DNA of 64,000 nucleotides from Allorhizobium borbori (GCF_014196535.1 NZ_JACIDU010000012.1:100846-164845), one strand, 5' to 3'. Numbered from the stretch's first letter, positions 35,015 through 43,838 are shown. Notes: generated by a model not told the origin, from the letters alone. Numbers and translations are program-made.

Positions 35015-36538
35015 CTATTCGGCTGCCGTTTTCAGGGAAGTGTTGGTATCGAACCACTGGCTGACAGCACTGTCTCCGGGGGTGCGGGTACGTTCGCCGA
35101 GCACCTTTTCGGAAAGCCCGGCAGCCTTCTGCACCAGTTCGAGCGGACCGTCCCAGTCGAAATTGCGGTAGACGGCGGCCAGATGCGCGAAAGGCGGCGA
35201 CTGGGCGAAAAGCTGGAAGGTTAGCCGGTGGCCGGCATAATCGGAATTCAGCATGTCGCGGGCGAAAGCAAGAAGCTTGCGGCGATCTTCGGCCACCCAG
35301 TCCTCATTGACGGTGTAGAACTTGGAAAGCCATGGCCGTGTTGCCTCCGCGTCGAAAGCGGCCTTGTCGGGCGTCACGCAGATCTGGCCACCGCACAGTT
35401 CACGGGCGATGTGCATCACCTCGTGAAGCTGCGAGCAGGCCAGAACCCGGCCGGAATAGAGCAGTGACTGGTTCGGCATCAGAAGCCCGCCCGGCGATCG
35501 CTCGGCCAGCGCGATGGCCGCCGTCAGATGGGCATTGATACCTTCGCGGTAGACGGCAAGCTGCGCCAGCTTTTCCTGAACCGCCTGTTGCTTGTCGAGG
35601 CCGGTCTGGCGGGCATTGAAGAGCGCTGCGCCGATCAGCATATCGGCAAATTTCAGGTTGCGCTGAACGAAGGCGAAGGCGGAATAGCGGTGCAGAGTGG
35701 CGCGGATGAACATTGCCGCGCGCGTGTGCCTGTAAAAGAGAACGTTCTCCCACGGGATCAACACGTCATCGAAGATCACCAGCGTATCGATTTCATCGAA
35801 CCGGTTGGAGAGCGGATAGTCTTCGGACGGCGCGCGTCCGGCAAAGCCGGTGCGGCAGATGAACTTCAGGCCCGGCGAGCCGAGATCGCAGATGAAGCCG
35901 ACGGCATAATCGGAATAGGCCGCATCGCCCCAGTTGGCAATGGTCGGCTTGGTGAAGGCCTGATTCGCATAGGCTGCCGCCGTCTCGTACTTCGCGCCGC
36001 GCACGACAATGCCGGTATCGGTCTCCCTGACGACATGCAGAAGCATGTCGGGGTCCTGATCCTGCGGCGGGCGGGAGCGATCACCCTTCGGATCCGTATT
36101 GGCCGAAACGTGGAAAGGGTCGGCTTTCAGTACGCGGGAAATGTGGTTGCGGATATTGGCGGAGAATTGCGGATCGACCTCGTTCAGCACATCCTGACCG
36201 TCGAACAGCGACCACATCTCGCCGACCGTCTCGTCCCCGACGCGCGTGACGATGCCGCCGATGTCTTCCAGCAGCGTATCCGTGGCGCGGCGCTTGTCCC
36301 ACCAGTCGCTTTGAGTATGCGGCAGCTTGTTGCCGATCGCGCTCCACTCGCCATCCTCACGATAGGCCATGATGTGGCGCTTGGCCGGATCGTGTTGCAT
36401 GTCATGGATGCGGGCGCGGATGTCGACGAGTGGCTTGAACATCGGGTGCGAGGCGATATCCTTCACCCGCTCGCCGCCGATGTAGACCTCGCGGCCATCC
36501 CTTATGGATTCGAGATACTCGGCGCCTGTCCGGATCAT
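35015..36538 (-). CDS. HpaB-family FADH2-dependent monooxygenase (4-hydroxyphenylacetate 3-hydroxylase-like)
   Basis: The 507-residue product begins MIRTGAEYLESIRDGREVYI, the standard start of HpaB-type enzymes. It continues with FHVSANTDPKGDRSRP, GIVVRGAKYETAAAYANQAF and FDDVLIPWENVLFYR, and has a long helical acyl-CoA-dehydrogenase-like C-terminus. These enzymes use reduced FAD from a separate reductase to hydroxylate aromatics or heterocycles; no HpaC-type reductase gene is in the window. GGGAGAGA before 36538 defines the start. The operator copy at 36646 marks an internal promoter. Confidence 0.88.
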   Translation of the reverse strand: MIRTGAEYLESIRDGREVYIGGERVKDIASHPMFKPLVDIRARIHDMQHDPAKRHIMAYREDGEWSAIGNKLPHTQSDWWDKRRATDTLLEDIGGIVTRVGDETVGEMWSLFDGQDVLNEVDPQFSANIRNHISRVLKADPFHVSANTDPKGDRSRPPQDQDPDMLLHVVRETDTGIVVRGAKYETAAAYANQAFTKPTIANWGDAAYSDYAVGFICDLGSPGLKFICRTGFAGRAPSEDYPLSNRFDEIDTLVIFDDVLIPWENVLFYRHTRAAMFIRATLHRYSAFAFVQRNLKFADMLIGAALFNARQTGLDKQQAVQEKLAQLAVYREGINAHLTAAIALAERSPGGLLMPNQSLLYSGRVLACSQLHEVMHIARELCGGQICVTPDKAAFDAEATRPWLSKFYTVNEDWVAEDRRKLLAFARDMLNSDYAGHRLTFQLFAQSPPFAHLAAVYRNFDWDGPLELVQKAAGLSEKVLGERTRTPGDSAVSQWFDTNTSLKTAAE

Positions 36539-36645
36539 ATCTGTCTCTCCCGCCGCGCGGAAAGGTCGGCACATCCGACCCTTCATGCAGTCGTGCCACT
36601 GTGGCAGGGGCAACAGGTTTCGGAAATTATTTCTTTCGGAAATTC

Positions 36646-36666
36646 TGCTTAGGTTTATCCGAAACA
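36646..36666. promoter_or_regulatory. 21-bp palindromic operator, copy 2
   Basis: TGCTTAGG-TTTAT-CCGAAACA repeats copy 1 with two changes in the right half. The adjoining TTTCGGA / TCCGAAA (36636-36642 and 36658-36664) makes a wider inverted repeat. It is 108 bp upstream of the HpaB-like gene, just past the end of the M20 hydrolase gene. Confidence 0.68.
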
Positions 36667-36682
36667 GAAGGATCAGCCATCC

Positions 36683-37834
36683 TCACATGGTAAGCGTTCC
36701 CGCAAGCCGGCCCAGCATTGTGCGGCAGGCTTCCATCTGCGCGCGGGACACGAACTCATCGGCCTTGTGCCCCTGCTCCATGCTGCCCGGCCCGCAAACC
36801 AGAACCGGCGTCTCCAGCGCCCGCGAAAACAACCCGCCTTCCGTACCGAAAGCGACCTTCACCGCCCGGCCAGCGCCGGCAAGGGAAAGCCCCCGGGCCA
36901 CGACCTCGCCGTTACCGGAAGCGCCGAGCCCCGGATAATCATTGACCACATCGATGGTGATGCCGGTACCTGCAAAGCGCTGCCTCGCCACGTTGGAAAT
37001 CGCCTCGGCCTTGTCGAACAGCCGCTCCATGAGCCGCTTCGGATCGTCTTCCGCCACATTCCGGATCTCGAAATCCAGCGCGCAGCTTTCCGGCACGATG
37101 TTGAGCGCCGTTCCGCCCGCAATCACACCGGCATGAACGGTGGAGTAGGGAATATCGTAGTCGAGGTCACGCGCGCCGGTTTCAGCAAGCTCCGCCTGAA
37201 GCGCACGGATTTCCGACAGAAAGTCGGCTGCGAGATGAATGGCGTTGAGGCCGGTCGGCGCCAGCGCCGAGTGGGCGGCAACCCCACAGCATGTCGCGCG
37301 GGCGGCAAGCTTGCCCTTGTGGCCGGAGGCAACCTGCATCGCTGTCGGCTCGCCGATCAGCACCCATTCGGGCCGCAATCCATCCTTGGCAAGTTCGGCC
37401 AGCATGGGGCGAACGCCAACACAGCCGATTTCCTCATCATAGGAAAGGGCGAGATGCAACGGCTTGGAAAGCGCCTGCCCCCTCGCCAGCAGCATGGCCT
37501 CGATGGCGCAGGCCACGAAGCCCTTCATATCCGTCGTGCCGCGACCATAAAGCAACCCGTCCCGCTCGATCAACCGGAAGGGATCGCTCGTCCATGCCTG
37601 CCCATCCACCGGCACCACATCCGTGTGGCCGGAGAGAACGACCCCGCCTGCCCCCAGCGGGCCGACGGTGGCAAAGAGCGACGCACGATCACCGCTCTCC
37701 GAGGGGTAGAGCCGGCTTTCGATACCAGCTTCGGCAAGAACGGCGTCAACATAGCGGATCAGATCGATGTTGCCATCGCGGCTGACAGAGGGAAAGGCGA
37801 TCAGCCGTTCGAGGATGTCATAGGCGTTTGTCAT
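36683..37834 (-). CDS. M20-family metallohydrolase (acetylornithine deacetylase/ArgE-like)
   Basis: The 383-residue enzyme shows the M20 di-zinc ligands in order: His in SGHTDVVPVDG, bridging Asp in GRGTTDMKGFVA, Glu pair in YDEEIGCVG, Asp/Glu in LIGEPT and the C-terminal His in SMEQGHKADEFV. A dimerisation domain separates the halves. ArgE removes acetyl from N-acetylornithine, but in this catabolic setting an N-acyl or ring-opened amide intermediate is a likelier substrate. It lies 12 bp after the cupin gene in the amine dehydrogenase operon. Confidence 0.88.
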   Translation of the reverse strand: MTNAYDILERLIAFPSVSRDGNIDLIRYVDAVLAEAGIESRLYPSESGDRASLFATVGPLGAGGVVLSGHTDVVPVDGQAWTSDPFRLIERDGLLYGRGTTDMKGFVACAIEAMLLARGQALSKPLHLALSYDEEIGCVGVRPMLAELAKDGLRPEWVLIGEPTAMQVASGHKGKLAARATCCGVAAHSALAPTGLNAIHLAADFLSEIRALQAELAETGARDLDYDIPYSTVHAGVIAGGTALNIVPESCALDFEIRNVAEDDPKRLMERLFDKAEAISNVARQRFAGTGITIDVVNDYPGLGASGNGEVVARGLSLAGAGRAVKVAFGTEGGLFSRALETPVLVCGPGSMEQGHKADEFVSRAQMEACRTMLGRLAGTLTM

Positions 37835-37846
37835 GCGATCAGGCGA

Positions 37847-38215
37847 TCACAGATCAACCGTCGTCGCAAGATAGCTCTTGCGGATTGCATCCGAGCGGAT
37901 GTCCCACAGCACGGTCGCCCCCTTGGCAATGATCCAGCTTTCGCCGGGACCGTAAAGAACCGTTTCGCCGGTCGCCTCGTCGGTAATGGCCAGTTCGCCA
38001 TCAAGCAGTGTCGCATGCTCGTGAAAGGGATAGGTCACGCGATACTTGCCCTTCGTGGCACTGTAGAGCCCGCCCGAAACGGCGCTTTCGAACGTGCCGT
38101 AAAGCAGCTTGCCGGCGCATTTGATGGGGCCTTCAACGGTTGCGGCGCCGATGTCTTCCGGGGAACCCCAATCGTCGAGAGTTTCGCGCGGCATGTCGAG
38201 TTTGAAAGAAAGCAT
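37847..38215 (-). CDS. Small cupin protein (DUF861/EutQ-like)
   Basis: The 122-residue product is a single-domain cupin with FHEHATLLDGELAITDEATG and VLYGPGESWIIAKGATVLWDI. This is the cupin_3 type often paired with amine-oxidising enzymes and of uncertain activity. Only part of the classical metal-ligand set is present (HEH). AAAGGA gives ideal spacing for the ATG at 38215; a second in-frame ATG at 38221 is too close to it. The gene is second in the amine dehydrogenase operon. Confidence 0.8.
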   Translation of the reverse strand: MLSFKLDMPRETLDDWGSPEDIGAATVEGPIKCAGKLLYGTFESAVSGGLYSATKGKYRVTYPFHEHATLLDGELAITDEATGETVLYGPGESWIIAKGATVLWDIRSDAIRKSYLATTVDL

Positions 38216-38250
38216 GATCATTCCTTTGAATAAGTCTTTGAAACAGGTCG

Positions 38251-40359
38251 TCAGAGCGGGAGAAGTTCGGTGATTTCGCGCTTGAACGGCAGTGCGCCAT
38301 CGGCCAGCGGCTCGCCATCCAGTTCCTCGGCATAGCGACGGCCGGCGTAAGTGGCATGGGCAATGGTCGCAGGCGCCAACGCATCGCCGATGGCGGTGAT
38401 GCTTTCGATGCCGGCGTCGGCCCATTCCGCCGCGCGGGCCTTGAGGTCGAGGAACAGCGCCTCGTTCGGCAGACGGGCGGTGACAAGCACCACCGCGTCA
38501 GCCTCCAGCCTTTCCTGCCGGCCGGTGAACATGCAGGATATAGTCGCTTCACCCGCCGCGATTGCATCGACAGCGGTGAAATTGCGGATCGAAACACCCT
38601 TTTCGATCAACCGCTTCTGGATGAAGTGCTGCTCCATCGTGTTGCGCGTCCAGGTCGAGGCTTCGGACGCCGGCGTGAGATAGAGCGTCTCATAGCCCTT
38701 CTCCGCCAGAAGCTCGGCCATCACACCGCCCATGTAGTAATGATCATCATCCCACACGAGCACGCGCTTGCCCTTGGGCAACACGCCCGCCATCAGATCG
38801 GACGGACAGAGCACCTCGGCGCCTTCGGCAATCGCAATCGGCTGGGTGTGGAGATGGCCCACGCCATCCTTGCGCCAGGTCGCGCCGGTGGCAATGGCGA
38901 TGCGCGGTACACCGAAAGCCAGCACGTCATCCGCCGTCAGCCGGCTATCGAAATAGGTTTCGACATTGGCGAGTTGGTTGAGTTGCAGCTTGCGGTAATC
39001 CGCAACGCGCACCCAGGCCGAAAGACCGGGCAACTTCGCTTCCTGCAGGGCGCGGCCACCCAGCTCCGTTCCGGCTTCGGCCAAAAGAACCGGATAACCG
39101 CGCTTGCCGAGTGTCTGCGCCGCCTCCAGCCCAGCCGGACCGCCGCCGACGATCAAAACGGGCTTTTCGGAGCGCGCCTTGCGGACCTTTTCCGGATGCC
39201 AGCCCTTGCGCCACTCCTCGGCCATGGTCGGGTTCTGGGTGCAGCGCACCGGTGACATGGTGAAATCGCCGGAAACACAGATGTTGCAGCCGATGCATTC
39301 GCGTATATCGTCGAACCGGCCTTCCTCGATCTTCTTCGGCAGAAAGGGATCGGCAATCGACGGCCTTGCAGCGCCAATGAGATCGAGAACGCCCTTGTTG
39401 ACGAGGCTGACCATGCGGTCCACCGAGGTGTAGCGCCCGACGCCGACCACCGGCTTGGAAGTCAACCGCTTGACGCCCATGATGAACGGTTCTTGCGCCC
39501 CCTCTTCCGCGAAGCGCGAGGTACGGCTATCATTTTCCCAACCGGCGAGCGTCACGTCCCAAAGATCGGGCAGATCGGCCATGATGCCGATCATGTCCTC
39601 TACCTCCTCCTTGTAGAGCCCCCCCTCGCCCAGAAGCTCGTCGGTGGAAATGCGGATCGGCACGGCGCAGGTATCACCCACCGCCGCCTTGGTATCTTCG
39701 GTGATTTCACGCAGCAGACGGATGCGGTTCTCGATCGGACCGCCATATTCATCCGTGCGGGTGTTGTAACGCCGCGACAGGAAGTGATGCAGAAAGCCGA
39801 GCGCATGGGCGGCATAGACATAAATGAGGTCAAAGCCGGCGCGCTTGGCCCGCCTCACCGCCTCGAGATGCCATTTGCGGATGTTGCGGATGTCCTGCAT
39901 ATCCATGCGTCGCGCCTGCACCGGATCATAGGTGAAGGTGGCGACCGGCAGATGCGCCGGGCCCATCGGCACTTCGCGGGTATAAAGGTTCGGGCCGTTC
40001 ATGCCGTTATAGGCCAACTCGATCCCGGCCAGCGACCCGCCCTCATGGATCTTGTCCACCATGCGCGAAAGCGCAGGAATATCGCGGTCATCCCACAGGC
40101 GCAGTTCGATGAACGGTGTGATTTCCGAGGTGTAGTGAAACTCCACCTGCTCGGTGCAGACCACACCCCAGCCGCCTTCCGCCTTCACGCCGCGCATGTG
40201 TGCAAGCGCAGTCGGATCGCGATACCCCATGCCATTGCAATGGGGCACCTGATAAAAGCGGTTGCGCGCCGTAACGGGACCGATTTTCACCGGCTCGAAA
40301 AGAACGTCGTATTGGCTCGGCCGCTTCTGCGGCGTGCCCCATTCCACCCAATCACTCAC
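38251..40359 (-). CDS. Trimethylamine dehydrogenase-like iron-sulfur flavoprotein (amine dehydrogenase)
   Basis: The 702-residue product matches trimethylamine dehydrogenase along its length. The old-yellow-enzyme barrel has FYQVPHCNG, Cys41 being the 6-S-cysteinyl-FMN position, and VYVYAAHALG with the catalytic Tyr/His. The [4Fe-4S] ligands are CIGCNIC...VRC, and two nucleotide-binding domains (VLIVGGGPAGLEAAQTL) follow. By-eye alignment puts Gln71, Glu85 and Ala116 where TMADH has Tyr60, Ser74 and Trp105, and an Asp where it has Trp355, so the aromatic bowl for small methylamines is mostly lost. It should oxidatively cleave a larger amine. GTG start with GGGAGG upstream. Confidence 0.88.
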   Translation of the reverse strand: MSDWVEWGTPQKRPSQYDVLFEPVKIGPVTARNRFYQVPHCNGMGYRDPTALAHMRGVKAEGGWGVVCTEQVEFHYTSEITPFIELRLWDDRDIPALSRMVDKIHEGGSLAGIELAYNGMNGPNLYTREVPMGPAHLPVATFTYDPVQARRMDMQDIRNIRKWHLEAVRRAKRAGFDLIYVYAAHALGFLHHFLSRRYNTRTDEYGGPIENRIRLLREITEDTKAAVGDTCAVPIRISTDELLGEGGLYKEEVEDMIGIMADLPDLWDVTLAGWENDSRTSRFAEEGAQEPFIMGVKRLTSKPVVGVGRYTSVDRMVSLVNKGVLDLIGAARPSIADPFLPKKIEEGRFDDIRECIGCNICVSGDFTMSPVRCTQNPTMAEEWRKGWHPEKVRKARSEKPVLIVGGGPAGLEAAQTLGKRGYPVLLAEAGTELGGRALQEAKLPGLSAWVRVADYRKLQLNQLANVETYFDSRLTADDVLAFGVPRIAIATGATWRKDGVGHLHTQPIAIAEGAEVLCPSDLMAGVLPKGKRVLVWDDDHYYMGGVMAELLAEKGYETLYLTPASEASTWTRNTMEQHFIQKRLIEKGVSIRNFTAVDAIAAGEATISCMFTGRQERLEADAVVLVTARLPNEALFLDLKARAAEWADAGIESITAIGDALAPATIAHATYAGRRYAEELDGEPLADGALPFKREITELLPL

Positions 40360-40434
40360 GGATGCCTCCCTGCGTTTTCCATTCTCACGATACGAGATGC
40401 ATAGCTTTTGGAAAACGAGTCTTTTTGGAGAGAC

Positions 40435-40455
40435 TGCTTCAGCAAATCCGAAACA
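40435..40455. promoter_or_regulatory. 21-bp palindromic operator, copy 3
   Basis: TGCTTCAG-CAAAT-CCGAAACA has the same right half and 5-bp spacer as copy 2 and a left half differing at two positions. It lies 76 bp upstream of the amine dehydrogenase start codon in the divergent promoter region. Confidence 0.65.
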
Positions 40456-40492
40456 GACGGGAGCCCTTCCGGCGGTGCCCTCGCATCATCAC

Positions 40493-40513
40493 TACTTATG
40501 AAAAACCTAAGCA
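40493..40513. promoter_or_regulatory. 21-bp palindromic operator, copy 4
   Basis: TACTTATG-AAAAA-CCTAAGCA has the exact right half of copy 1 and a left half matching at 6 of 8 positions. It lies 58 bp from copy 3 and 109 bp upstream of the flavoprotein monooxygenase start, so each divergent gene has its own copy. Confidence 0.6.
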
Positions 40514-40621
40514 ATGGCGATTTAAATCATTATTTTGCCGATGCAGGCTTTCCACTAGGTTCGAGAACAGACCTTGGCCAAAGAGGCTGAATGTCCACGA
40601 ATTCCAAAGAGGAAGCCGAGC

Positions 40622-41857
40622 ATGTCCGTGAATGAAGTCGACACATTAATCATCGGTGGCGGTCAGGCTGGCATTGCCATGAGCGAGCATCTGAGCGCGC
40701 AGGGCGTGCCACATCTCATTGTCGAGCGTAACCGGATTGCCGAGCGCTGGCGTTCGGAACGCTGGGATTCGCTGGTGGCGAATGGACCGGCCTGGCATGA
40801 TCGATTTCCGAACATGACTTTCCCGAACATTGATCCGGACGGCTTTGTGACTGCGGGCGGCATCGTTGATTACCTCACGGCCTATTGCGAACAGATCAAG
40901 GCGCCTATCCATTGCGGTGTGGAAGTGACGGCGCTTCACCACAAGCCGGATGGCTCCGGCTTCCGGGCCGAGACCTCAGAGGGTGTCATCGAAGCGCGCA
41001 ACGTTGTTGCCGCCACCGGCCCCTTTCAGCGCCCGATCATTCCGACGGTCGTGCCAGCCGAAGCCGGCATCACCCAGATCCATTCCGCAAGCTATCGCAA
41101 CCCCGCACAACTGCCGGAAGGTGCTGTTCTCGTCATCGGCGCCGGTTCCTCGGGCGTGCAGATCGCCGATGAGTTGCGCCGCGCCGGCAAGACCGTCTAC
41201 CTCGCGGTCGGCCCGCATGATCGCCCGCCGCGCCGCTATCGCGGCAAGGATTTCGTCTGGTGGCTTGGCGCACTCGGCATGTGGAACGCCGAAGCCATCC
41301 AGCCCGGCATGGAACACGTCACCATTGCCGTCAGCGGCGCCCGCGGCGGCCACACCGTCGACTTCCGCGCCCTTGCCGCCGATGGCATTACGCTCGTCGG
41401 TCGGGCCGAAGCCTTTGAAAACGGCGTCATGCGGTTTGCAGACGATCTCGCCCGCAACATAGCGCTGGGTGACGCCAACCTTCTGGCAATGATGGATGCC
41501 GCCGACGCCTACATCGCGCGGGAAGGGCTGGACTGGCCGGAGGAACCGGAAGCCCGCGCCATGCTGCCCGACCCAATCTGCGTGACGAACCCGCTGCGCG
41601 AACTCGATCTCGCTAAGGCTGGCGTTACCTCCATCGTCTGGGCAACCGGCTATGCGCTGGACTTCGGCTGGATGAAGATTGATGCGTTCGACGCCAAGGG
41701 TCTGCCCAAGCACAAAAAGGGTGTTGCGGAGGTGCCCGGCCTCTACTTCCTCGGCCTCGCCTGGCTCTCGCGCCGCGCCTCACCCTTCATCTGGGGTGTC
41801 TGGCACGATGCGGCCTATCTCGCGGAGCAGATTGCCGCCCGCAACAACAGGCTCTGA
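40622..41857 (+). CDS. Flavin-containing monooxygenase-like FAD/NAD(P) oxidoreductase
   Basis: The 411-residue product has an FAD motif (TLIIGGGQAGIAMSEHL, residues 8-24), PNMTFPNIDPDGFVTAG and a second dinucleotide motif, VLVIGAGSSGVQIADEL. ATGYALDFGWM near the C-terminus is typical of FMO/CzcO-type flavoproteins. It may N-oxygenate an amine or act as a Baeyer-Villiger-like enzyme; a classic FMO fingerprint is not complete. AGAGGAAG precedes the ATG; a frame from 40574 would lengthen it without gain. It is divergent from the amine dehydrogenase. Confidence 0.85.
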   Translation: MSVNEVDTLIIGGGQAGIAMSEHLSAQGVPHLIVERNRIAERWRSERWDSLVANGPAWHDRFPNMTFPNIDPDGFVTAGGIVDYLTAYCEQIKAPIHCGVEVTALHHKPDGSGFRAETSEGVIEARNVVAATGPFQRPIIPTVVPAEAGITQIHSASYRNPAQLPEGAVLVIGAGSSGVQIADELRRAGKTVYLAVGPHDRPPRRYRGKDFVWWLGALGMWNAEAIQPGMEHVTIAVSGARGGHTVDFRALAADGITLVGRAEAFENGVMRFADDLARNIALGDANLLAMMDAADAYIAREGLDWPEEPEARAMLPDPICVTNPLRELDLAKAGVTSIVWATGYALDFGWMKIDAFDAKGLPKHKKGVAEVPGLYFLGLAWLSRRASPFIWGVWHDAAYLAEQIAARNNRL

Positions 41858-42044
41858 ATGGATCGGAGCGGCATCGCCCGGTGTAAAAGCAAAACTAGCC
41901 TTGCAGGCGCCTTCCAAGGAAAAGCGGCTGCAAGGTTTTCTGTTGGGCGCCGCCGGCGACAATGGCCGGGGACCGCAATTGACTACGCTGGGCAGCGCCG
42001 CGCACCAGGTGCCAGCCTTCATGCATCAAACGATGCGCGCGCCG

Positions 42045-42600
42045 TCAGATCGAGACGTAGCGATCGTCCCAATAGCCGAGCGACACGCCGTTTTCGATGT
42101 CACTGCAACGGCACGACCGCCAACGCATCCGCCGGAACTGGGGCACCGGTGTCCAACGTCGTCCATTCCTCACCGTGGTAGCGATCAATGCCCTTGAGAC
42201 CGCCGCGACCCACGAAACAGTTGGCGACATCCTCATCCACCGCGCCCGGAATATTGACGCTGAAATGGCCGAGCTGCTCGACCACCGGCCAGGTGTTGAA
42301 GGTCTTGTGAGCAGAACCAGCATGCGTAGCGGCTCGACAGAACGCGCGGTTGCCGATGTCACTGTCGCACCGCTGCGGGCGTCACCCTTATTCATCGTGA
42401 CGACCGAAACACCACCAGAAAGCACGCAGCGCCAATTTCAACGCCTCGGCGCGGGCCTCGACTTCGGCGACCGCCTCGTTCGATGGCTGAGGCACTCTGC
42501 AACGCTGGCCACACACCTGTTCAGCTTGATGAAGCGCAACTTCATTGTGACGCAAGCGTCTGCCACAGACATTGCGGTTCATTTTCGACATTTTCAGTAG
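42045..42600 (-). pseudogene. Possible decayed coding remnant, not identified
   Basis: No intact gene spans the 948 bp between the monooxygenase and the next ABC operon. On the - strand, two neighbouring frames give protein-like text: VEQLGHFSVNIPGAVDEDVA and GLKGIDRYHGEEWTTLDTG (stop near 42100), then NGVSLGYWDDRYVSI in another frame. Further upstream a third frame reads NEAVAEVEARAEALKLALRA. Such breaks are what a degraded gene would leave. I do not recognise the family, and the text could be chance in GC-rich DNA. The last 200 bp before 42806 are AT-richer and hold the promoter of the next operon. Confidence 0.3.
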
Positions 42601-42805
42601 AAAATTAAGCCCCGATAAGCTGCACCGGCCCGGTCGGTGACGAAACCGCACGCTCACGAAGGAAGCAATTTGCTCTTCTTTTGAGCAATTTTAGTCGGCG
42701 GTTTCTTTAATACACTATTTTTGTAGATAACTTCAAGACAACTCCTGAAGCGGCAGAGACACTCCCGGCGGGAGGCGCGAACTTGATAAAGAAAGGCGTT
42801 GCAAT

Positions 42806-43837
42806 ATGATAAAGAACAAGACCTTCCGGTGGACGATTCAGTCGGCTGCAGCCGCGGGCTTCGTGGCGACAACCATGTTGTCCGGTCTCGCCCATGCCGG
42901 TCCAACGCTTGACAAGATCAGCCAGCGCGGCACGATCAAGGTCGGTGTCGGCACAACGCCCGGCTTCTTCGCGCCAGACAGCAACGGTAAATGGCAGGGT
43001 TTCTTCATCGATTTCGGCCGCGCCCTGTCGATCACGGTCTTCGGCTCGCCCGATAAGGTCGAGTTCACCAGTTCCTCGCCGCAGCAGCGCCTTCCCGCGC
43101 TCCAGAGCGGTGAATTCGACGTCCTGCTTTCGGGTGTGACGGTCACAGCCACCCGCGCCTTCAAACTCGGCTTCCACTTCGGCCCGACGGTGTTCTATGA
43201 CGGTCAGGGCATTCTGGTCCGCAAGGATCTCGGCGTGACGAAAGCAGCCGATCTCGATGGCGCGACCATCGGTGCCCAGAGCGGCACGACCGGCGAACTG
43301 AACGTCGCCGACTTCTTCCGCAAGACCGGCAAAACCTTCAAGGCCGTTACGATCGAGGATACCGGGCAGTTCATCGCAGCGCTCGAATCCGGCCGCGTCG
43401 ATGCCATCACGCAGGACAGCTCGGATCTTGTGGGCAAGCGCACGCAGCTCAAGAAGCCGGATGATTACGTGCTTCTGCCGGAACGCCTCTCCAAGGAGCC
43501 GCTTGCCCCCGCCATTGCCGGTGGCGATGATCGCTGGCTGGAAATCGTCAACTGGACGGTCAATGCCACGATCCAGGCCGAGGAATGGGGCATCACCTCG
43601 AAGAATGTCGATGAATTCCTGAAATCGGAAGATCCGGCCATCCAACGCTTCCTCGGCGTTGACAAGTCGTTCGGCGAAGCCCTCGGCCTCGATCCCAAGT
43701 GGGCCTACAATGTCATCAAGACGGTCGGCAATTACGGTGAGATCTTCGACCGTAACCTGAAGCCGCTGGGCTGGGATCGCGGCTACAACAACCTTTGGAC
43801 CGCAGGCGGCCTGCTCTATTCGCCACCGTTCCGTTGA
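42806..43837 (+). CDS. Polar amino-acid ABC transporter substrate-binding protein
   Basis: The 343-residue product has a signal peptide (cleavage near LAHAG, residue 31) and a class 3 binding-protein fold: LDKISQRGTIKVGVGTTPGFF, FDVLLSGVTVTATRAF, LDGATIGAQSGTTGELNVADFF and RVDAITQDSSDLVG. The AapJ/BztA-like length suits a general amino-acid importer. GAAAGG precedes the ATG. Two permease genes follow directly. Confidence 0.9.
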   Translation: MIKNKTFRWTIQSAAAAGFVATTMLSGLAHAGPTLDKISQRGTIKVGVGTTPGFFAPDSNGKWQGFFIDFGRALSITVFGSPDKVEFTSSSPQQRLPALQSGEFDVLLSGVTVTATRAFKLGFHFGPTVFYDGQGILVRKDLGVTKAADLDGATIGAQSGTTGELNVADFFRKTGKTFKAVTIEDTGQFIAALESGRVDAITQDSSDLVGKRTQLKKPDDYVLLPERLSKEPLAPAIAGGDDRWLEIVNWTVNATIQAEEWGITSKNVDEFLKSEDPAIQRFLGVDKSFGEALGLDPKWAYNVIKTVGNYGEIFDRNLKPLGWDRGYNNLWTAGGLLYSPPFR

Positions 43838-43838
43838 A

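Noticed and set aside
36767..38233. 488-codon + strand frame opposite the M20 hydrolase and cupin genes.
   Set aside because: No domain signal; both - strand genes have clear catalytic motifs and ribosome binding sites.
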